In this document: positions 40,609 through 45,364 of the stretch, piece by piece | Position numbering within the stretch: the stretch's first letter is position 1 | Layout of the letters: every line of letters starts with the position of its first letter | Assembly: GCA_905193755.1 (NCBI GenBank) | Contig: CAJJPX010000009.1 | Span: 1-45,364 of the forward strand | Reading direction: 5' to 3' | DNA from: an uncultured Clostridium sp. | Lineage (GTDB): Bacteria; Bacillota_I; Bacilli_A; RF39; UBA660 | Length of the DNA: 45,364 nt | Program-made: the position numbers and the translations under genes | The notes under the pieces: generated by a model | Databases searched by the model: none | What the model was told of the DNA's origin: nothing | What the model saw: the letters and a program-made list of their open reading frames with translations, nothing else

Positions 40609-42778
40609 AGTTTTGAAATTGTGAATTATATAGTTCTGCATAGAAACCATTTTTCTTCATTAGTTCGTCATGTGAACCTGTTTCAATAATATTACCATCT
40701 TTCATAACAAGTATTATGTCTGCATTTTTAATTGTTGAAAGTCTATGTGCGATTATGAATGATGTTCTTCCTTCAGTTAGTTTGTCCATTGCTTTTTGGA
40801 CTAGTTCTTCTGTTCTAGTATCTACTGAAGATGTTGCTTCGTCTAATATTAAGAATGGAGAATCTTTTATCATACCACGAGCTATAGTTAATAATTGTTT
40901 TTGTCCGGCTGAAATAGATTCATTATCTTCCATTTTATAGTTTAGTGTTTTAGGAAGTGATTTTACGAAATGATCTACTCCGACTACTTCTAGAGCTTTC
41001 CATATTTCTTTATCACTTACATCACTCTTATTAAATTTAATATTATCTCTAATAGTTCCTTCAAATAACCAAGTATCTTGAAGAACCATTATGAATAAAT
41101 CATGTATGTTTTCTCTTGTTAAATTTTTAGTGCTTATTCCATCTATTTTGATATTTCCACTATTTGTTTCATAAAACTTCATTAAAAGGTTTACTATTGT
41201 AGTTTTACCTGCTCCTGTTGGACCTACTATTGCTACCTTTTGTCCTTTTGTAACATTACAGTTAAAGTCTTTTATGATTATTTTATCTTCGTCATAACCA
41301 AACTTAACGTGTTCAAAGTCTATGTTACCTTGTACTTTTTTAGGATCAAGTATTCCATTTAGATTAGATTCATCAGTCATTTCTGCTTCTTCAATGAATT
41401 CAAATACTCTTTCTGATGCAGCACTTGCTGTTTGAAGTTGTGTCATACTTTGGGCTATTTGAGAAAGTGGGTTTGTGAATAATCTTACATAAATCATGAA
41501 TGCTACAATAGTACCAAATGTAATATTTCCTTTTAATGTAAGTATCGCACCTACTATACAAACAGCTACATAACTAAAGTTACCAATAAATCCCATCATA
41601 GGTGGCATAAGTCCAGATAAGAATTGACTTTTACGATTACAATCATAAACGTTTTTATTTAGAATATCAAATTTTTCTAATGATTCAGTTTCTCCGTTGT
41701 ATGCTTTAACAACATTATGAGAACTATATATTTCTTCGATATGACCATTTAGTTTACCAAGTTCTACTTGTCTTTGATTGAAATATTTTTGTGATTTGCT
41801 TAGTATTATTCCCATAAATGCAAATCCAAATAAAGATGATAATATACAAGTAATTGCCATTATATAGTTAGTAGTAAACATCATAATGATTGAACCTATA
41901 AATAACGCTACTGCACCTACTAGTGTACTTAAGCTATTTTGAAGAGACATATTAATAGTATCTACATCATTTGTTACTCTTGATAATATGTCACCATAAC
42001 TATTTTTATCAAAGTATTTAAGTGGTAACTTATTAATTTTTTTAGATATTTTAGTTCTTAGTGTTTTAGCAAAATTATTAGAAGCTACTACCATCAAAAT
42101 ACTTTCAAAGTAACTAAACACTGCACTTAGTAAATAAACACATAATAAGAATAAAGCTATATTTTTAATTTTAGATATATCCATACTCGGTTTTATTAAT
42201 TCATTAATATTCTTAGAAAGTTTATCAAGTTCTCCATATATTTTAGTTGGTTCATTTAAGTCAACTTTAGACATGGTATTTACAAATTCTACTTTATCTT
42301 TATTAGTAATAATTACATTATCTACCCTTGTATCTTTGAATATTAGAAGTTTTACACTTTCTGGTAAGTCATTTATAAGTTTTTCTTTATTATCACTTGT
42401 ATATATTTCACTAAGTATTTCATAATATTTTTGTTTGTCTTCACTACTTAGTGTATTTAAAGATTTGTCATCTAACATAATATTATTTTGTATATCTGTT
42501 TGTATGTCTTTAACAAGTAATTCCATGTTAGATTTATTTATTATAAGACCTTCTTGTATTTCATTTGTTAAGTCTTTTATTTTGTTTGGACCTATTATAG
42601 ATAGAGCACTACTTAGTGCTGATAAGATAACTGCGATAACTATAAGATGCATGTATGGTTTTAAGTATTTATTTAATTTTAATAGTGCTTTTTTGAAATC
42701 TTTTGGTTTTTCAGAAGCTCCTCTTCCTCCTGGTCCATGGCCTCTTCTTGGAGTTTTATTTTCTTTTTCGTTATTCAT
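40607..42778 (-). CDS. ABC exporter subunit with canonical ATPase site and extracellular insert
   Basis: 723 residues from ATG 42778 (9 nt after AAAGGAGG). Six membrane helices with a large extracytoplasmic insert of about 140 residues between TM1 and TM2 (about 62-205). Nucleotide-binding domain: Walker A GPTGAGKTTIVNLL, signature ISAGQKQLL, Walker B FLILDEATSSVD with an intact catalytic Glu, H-loop IAHRLSTI. The N-terminus has a Gly/Arg-rich RRGHGPGGRG tail typical of this class. Together with the next gene it should form a heterodimeric exporter of the BmrCD / LmrCD / TM287-288 class. Substrate unknown; amphipathic drugs or peptides are usual. Confidence 0.92.
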   Translation of the reverse strand: MNNEKENKTPRRGHGPGGRGASEKPKDFKKALLKLNKYLKPYMHLIVIAVILSALSSALSIIGPNKIKDLTNEIQEGLIINKSNMELLVKDIQTDIQNNIMLDDKSLNTLSSEDKQKYYEILSEIYTSDNKEKLINDLPESVKLLIFKDTRVDNVIITNKDKVEFVNTMSKVDLNEPTKIYGELDKLSKNINELIKPSMDISKIKNIALFLLCVYLLSAVFSYFESILMVVASNNFAKTLRTKISKKINKLPLKYFDKNSYGDILSRVTNDVDTINMSLQNSLSTLVGAVALFIGSIIMMFTTNYIMAITCILSSLFGFAFMGIILSKSQKYFNQRQVELGKLNGHIEEIYSSHNVVKAYNGETESLEKFDILNKNVYDCNRKSQFLSGLMPPMMGFIGNFSYVAVCIVGAILTLKGNITFGTIVAFMIYVRLFTNPLSQIAQSMTQLQTASAASERVFEFIEEAEMTDESNLNGILDPKKVQGNIDFEHVKFGYDEDKIIIKDFNCNVTKGQKVAIVGPTGAGKTTIVNLLMKFYETNSGNIKIDGISTKNLTRENIHDLFIMVLQDTWLFEGTIRDNIKFNKSDVSDKEIWKALEVVGVDHFVKSLPKTLNYKMEDNESISAGQKQLLTIARGMIKDSPFLILDEATSSVDTRTEELVQKAMDKLTEGRTSFIIAHRLSTIKNADIILVMKDGNIIETGSHDELMKKNGFYAELYNSQFQN

Positions 42779-44525
42779 TTTCAAGTTCCTCCTTTGATAG
42801 TTGTGAGTATGCTATTTCTTTATATACTTCACAGTTTCTAAGTAATTCTTTATGTGTACCAATACCTACGCATTTGCCTTTATCAAGTACTATAATCTTA
42901 TCTGCGTTTTTGATAGTACCTATTCTTTGAGCTACTATAATACTTGTTGCATCTTTTGTATATTTCTTTAATTCTTTTCTAAGAACATAATCTGTTTTAT
43001 AATCAAGTGCACTAAATGAGTCATCAAATATATATATTTCTGGGTCTCTTGCGATAGCTCTTGCAATACTTAGTCTTTGTTTTTGACCACCTGATACGTT
43101 TGTTCCTCCTTGTGCTATGTCTGACTCATATTTTTTAGGCATTTTTTCTATGAATTCTTCTGCTTGTGCAACTTTTACTGCTTCATGAATCTTGTTTTCT
43201 GTTACTTCGTAGTTTGTTTTTTTACCATAACTTACATTGTAGTTAACTGAACCACTAAACATAACTGCTCTTTGTGGAACATAACCTAAACGATCATGTA
43301 GTGACTCTAGGGTATAAGTTCTAACATCTAACCCATCAACTAATACTTTTCCATCAGTAACATCATAGAATCTTGGTATTAAGTTTATAAGAGTACTTTT
43401 TCCACTACCAGTTGAACCTATAATAGCAACAGTTTCTCCTTTAGAAGCTTTAAATGATATATCTTCAAGTACATATTCTTCTGAATCAGGATATTTAAAT
43501 GAAACATTTTTAAATTCTATTGTACCAACTTCTGAACTCTTAGTTTCTTTTCCACTTTTTATTTTAGCTTTAGTATTTAGTACTTCATTAATTCTATCTG
43601 CTGATATTGAAGCTCTTGGATACATAATAAATATCATTGCTAACATTAAGAATGACATGATTACTTGCATGGCATAGCTACTGAATACTACCATATTACT
43701 AAATAGTGTTATTTTATCTACAAGTAGTGCATCTCTTATAAGAAATGCTCCCATAAAGTATATGCCTAGTGAGACACCATTCATTATTGAGTACATTATT
43801 GGTGACATTAAACTCATCACTTTTTGGTTGAATAGTTGTGTATTAGTAAGTTTTTTATTTGTTTTTTCAAATTTTTCTTCTTGGTATCCCTCTGCGTTAA
43901 ATGCTCTCACTACTCTTATACCTTTTAAATTTTCTCTTGTTAGTCCATTTATGTTATCTATTAATTTTTGAACTATTTTAAATCTTGGAAGTACTATAGA
44001 CATAAGAGTTATAACTGTTATCAAAAGTACTAGTACTGCTCCTCCTGTGATTGCTGTCCATTCGAAGCTTTTTCCTATTATCTTACCTATTGCCCATACA
44101 GCTGTTATTGGTGCTTTTATTATCATTTGAAGTCCAAACGTAAGCATCATTTCTACGTTAGAAATATCATTTATTGTTCTAGTAATAAGACTACTAGTTT
44201 GAAACTTTTTAATTTCTTCCATACTGAAACTTTGTACTTTACTAAATAGTTTTTCACGTAAATTCTTTGAAAAGTTAGATGCTAAGTTTGCTATAATGTA
44301 ACCTACTACTACTGAGGATGACAAACTAAGAAATGCACACGCTAACATGTAAGCGCCTTCAGTTAATATTTCTCTTATAGTTCCATTTAGCTGTACAAGT
44401 TCTGTTATTTTACTCATATAATCAGGTATTTTAAGTTCTAACCATACTTGTAAAACTATAAATATACAACTTATAAATATAAATAGCCAGTCTTTTTTCT
44501 CTAAGTTTTTAAATAATTTTAACAT
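42771..44525 (-). CDS. ABC exporter subunit with degenerate ATPase site
   Basis: 584 residues, six membrane helices, no large outer insert. Walker A GSTGSGKSTLINLI and signature VSGGQKQRL are intact, but Walker B reads YIFDDSFSALD: Asp replaces the catalytic Glu. The switch region reads VAQRIGTI, with Gln in place of the H-loop His. Both changes mark the non-catalytic partner of heterodimeric exporters. It overlaps marR by 7 nt and the next ABC gene by 8 nt, giving one operon. Confidence 0.92.
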   Translation of the reverse strand: MLKLFKNLEKKDWLFIFISCIFIVLQVWLELKIPDYMSKITELVQLNGTIREILTEGAYMLACAFLSLSSSVVVGYIIANLASNFSKNLREKLFSKVQSFSMEEIKKFQTSSLITRTINDISNVEMMLTFGLQMIIKAPITAVWAIGKIIGKSFEWTAITGGAVLVLLITVITLMSIVLPRFKIVQKLIDNINGLTRENLKGIRVVRAFNAEGYQEEKFEKTNKKLTNTQLFNQKVMSLMSPIMYSIMNGVSLGIYFMGAFLIRDALLVDKITLFSNMVVFSSYAMQVIMSFLMLAMIFIMYPRASISADRINEVLNTKAKIKSGKETKSSEVGTIEFKNVSFKYPDSEEYVLEDISFKASKGETVAIIGSTGSGKSTLINLIPRFYDVTDGKVLVDGLDVRTYTLESLHDRLGYVPQRAVMFSGSVNYNVSYGKKTNYEVTENKIHEAVKVAQAEEFIEKMPKKYESDIAQGGTNVSGGQKQRLSIARAIARDPEIYIFDDSFSALDYKTDYVLRKELKKYTKDATSIIVAQRIGTIKNADKIIVLDKGKCVGIGTHKELLRNCEVYKEIAYSQLSKEELENE

Positions 44526-44962
44526 TTTTCTTCTCCTTCTAAATTCTTTTGTATTTGATTAGTCACTTTATAAAATATTTCTAAGTCTTTAGGATCAATA
44601 TTACTTTGTAATAGTTTTTCAAATTCTATTGCTTTCTTGTTCATTTTCTTATCAAGTTCAAGTCCTTTATCAGTAAGTTTTATCTCTTTACTTCTAAGAT
44701 CATTTGCTGACTCAGTCCTTGTAATAATATTATTTTTTATCATAGTACTTAGAATACCTGAAATAGTAGACTTTCTAAGTCCTAGTTTTTTTTCTATATC
44801 TTTTTGATATACAATATTATTTTTATTCTTAATTAAATATTTTATTATTACTATTTGAGCTGGAGATAATTGATTAATAGAATTTTTATTATAAGATATT
44901 ATTTTTCTTACTATTAAACTATCTATTTTCTTAATTTCTAAACTTATATTTTTATCATTCAT
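44519..44962 (-). CDS. MarR-family transcriptional regulator
   Basis: 147 residues. The winged helix has SPAQIVIIKYLIKNKNNIVYQKDIEKKLGLRKSTISGILSTMIKNN (recognition helix KSTISGILSTM), the wing ANDLRSKEIKLT and the C-terminal dimer helix. It precedes the two exporter genes and probably represses its own operon; ligands usually resemble transported drugs. AAAGGATGAT precedes the ATG, and a perfect palindrome lies in the promoter. Confidence 0.93.
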   Translation of the reverse strand: MNDKNISLEIKKIDSLIVRKIISYNKNSINQLSPAQIVIIKYLIKNKNNIVYQKDIEKKLGLRKSTISGILSTMIKNNIITRTESANDLRSKEIKLTDKGLELDKKMNKKAIEFEKLLQSNIDPKDLEIFYKVTNQIQKNLEGEEKC

Positions 44963-44973
44963 AATATCATCCT

Positions 44974-44989
44974 TTAGTTAGGTAACTAA
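44974..44989. promoter_or_regulatory. Candidate MarR operator
   Basis: Perfect 16-bp palindrome TTAGTTA-GG-TAACTAA, just after the -10 of the marR promoter and about 12 nt before the ATG. Size and TAGTTA-type half sites fit MarR operators. Confidence 0.8.
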
Positions 44990-44996
44990 CAAAATA

Positions 44997-45024
44997 ATTA
45001 TACCCATTTAATATTATATGTCAA
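44997..45024 (-). promoter_or_regulatory. Promoter of the marR-ABC exporter operon
   Basis: Minus-strand TTGACA (45019-45024), 16-nt spacer, TATAAT (44997-45002): near-consensus sigma-A promoter, so strong unless repressed. Confidence 0.88.
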
Positions 45025-45060
45025 TAATAGTTATTATGATTTTACGAATTTTTCACAATA

Positions 45061-45087
45061 AGAAAATATCTCGATTAAGAGATATTT
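45061..45087 (-). terminator. Terminator after the coiled-coil gene
   Basis: A 9-bp perfect stem (45064-45072 with 45079-45087), 6-nt loop, weak T tail on the minus strand; immediately after the stop at 45088. Confidence 0.7.
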
Positions 45088-45364
45088 CTACTTGTCATTT
45101 AATTCTTTAAGTTTTGCTTCATATTCTTCTATAAGTTTTTGTGCTTTTTGTTTTTCCTTTTGTACTTCTTGTTTTTCCTTTTCTACTTCTTGAGCTTTCT
45201 TTTCTACTTCTTGAGTTTTCTTTTCTACTTCTTGAGTTTTCTTTTCTACTTCTTGTTTTTCCTTTTCTACTTCTTGAGTTTTCTTTTCTACTTCTTGAAT
45301 TTGTTTATCTAGCTTTCTCATTCTTTCATTATGTTCTTGGTCTCTTAGTTTTTCTAAATACTCT
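45088..45364 (-). CDS. Coiled-coil protein, C-terminal part only
   Basis: Open on the minus strand from the window end to TAG at 45088; the N-terminus is outside. The visible about 91 residues are Glu/Lys/Gln with a heptad repeat (EVEKKTQ and variants EVEKEKQ, EVQKEKQ), an uninterrupted coiled coil ending KLKELNDK. Residues before the first internal Met (EYLEKLRDQEHNER) read as the same helix, so translation probably begins further upstream. Function cannot be inferred. Confidence 0.7.
   Translation of the reverse strand, partial: EYLEKLRDQEHNERMRKLDKQIQEVEKKTQEVEKEKQEVEKKTQEVEKKTQEVEKKAQEVEKEKQEVQKEKQKAQKLIEEYEAKLKELNDK
45148..45300 (-). repeat. 21-bp tandem repeat encoding a coiled-coil heptad
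   Basis: About seven copies of a 21-bp unit (plus strand: variants of TTTTCTACTTCTTGAGTTTTC), each encoding one heptad. Several units are identical, others differ at the last codons (KKTQ, KKAQ, KEKQ), so they arose by recent duplication. Confidence 0.85.

Overview
The window is AT-rich chromosomal DNA from a low-GC, Gram-positive-type, endospore-forming bacterium. The evidence is: a spoIIGA-sigE pair and sigG; the yqfC-yqfD sporulation pair; an HrcA/CIRCE heat-shock operon; a Bacilli-type dnaG-rpoD-trmK cluster; and strong AGGAGG ribosome binding sites. Very low GC, short genes and several repeat-rich surface proteins would fit an uncultured gut lineage of the class Bacilli. That placement is inference, and I cannot name a species. 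Almost every gene lies on the minus strand; only lexA, tspO, rpmB and rpsD are on the plus strand.

Layout. Positions 1-1703 hold a PIG-L deacetylase cut by the window edge and an RNA methyltransferase-like gene. Positions 1.8-9.0 kb are the accessory part: a membrane-anchored VWA protein with a possible C-terminal papain-like protease region, then a two-gene operon of a small HEPN protein and a 1336-residue protein. The large protein carries helical repeats and an OAS / class I CCA-enzyme-like nucleotidyltransferase domain. This HEPN-nucleotidyltransferase pair is my best candidate for an undescribed toxin-antitoxin or defence system. Positions 9.3-13.0 kb hold lexA, a rhomboid protease, tspO, rluD and lspA.

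Positions 13.0-19.6 kb are a sporulation block: ylmC/ymxH, sigG, a DUF1292-like gene, two large anchored proteins of unknown function, sigE and spoIIGA. The spoIIGA promoter carries a Spo0A box and an abnormally long spacer. The sigG ribosome binding site lies inside a 12-bp hairpin that also overlaps a sigma-G/F-like promoter. Together these suggest that the timing logic known from B. subtilis is kept even though sigE and sigG are about 4 kb apart. Positions 19.6-24.6 kb carry an unknown gene, rpmB, murB, an unknown anchored protein, rpsD with a structured leader, folD and a cyclophilin lipoprotein.

Positions 24.7-28.3 kb are dnaG-rpoD-trmK behind a good sigma-A promoter. Positions 28.3-34.9 kb are hrcA-grpE-dnaK-pepF-dnaJ, behind one promoter flanked or overlapped by two CIRCE operators. 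Positions 34.9-40.6 kb hold a membrane protein and the conserved yqfC-yqfD-[vanZ-like]-ybeY-dgkA-cdd-era-yqzL-recO cluster, in which a VanZ-family gene sits where phoH usually is. Positions 40.6-45.0 kb are a marR gene and a two-subunit ABC exporter of heterodimeric type, with a palindromic operator. The window ends inside a coiled-coil gene built on a 21-bp tandem repeat. I saw no tRNA, rRNA, insertion sequence, CRISPR array or phage genes. Most short intergenic gaps hold intrinsic terminators that overlap the stop codon of the preceding gene.
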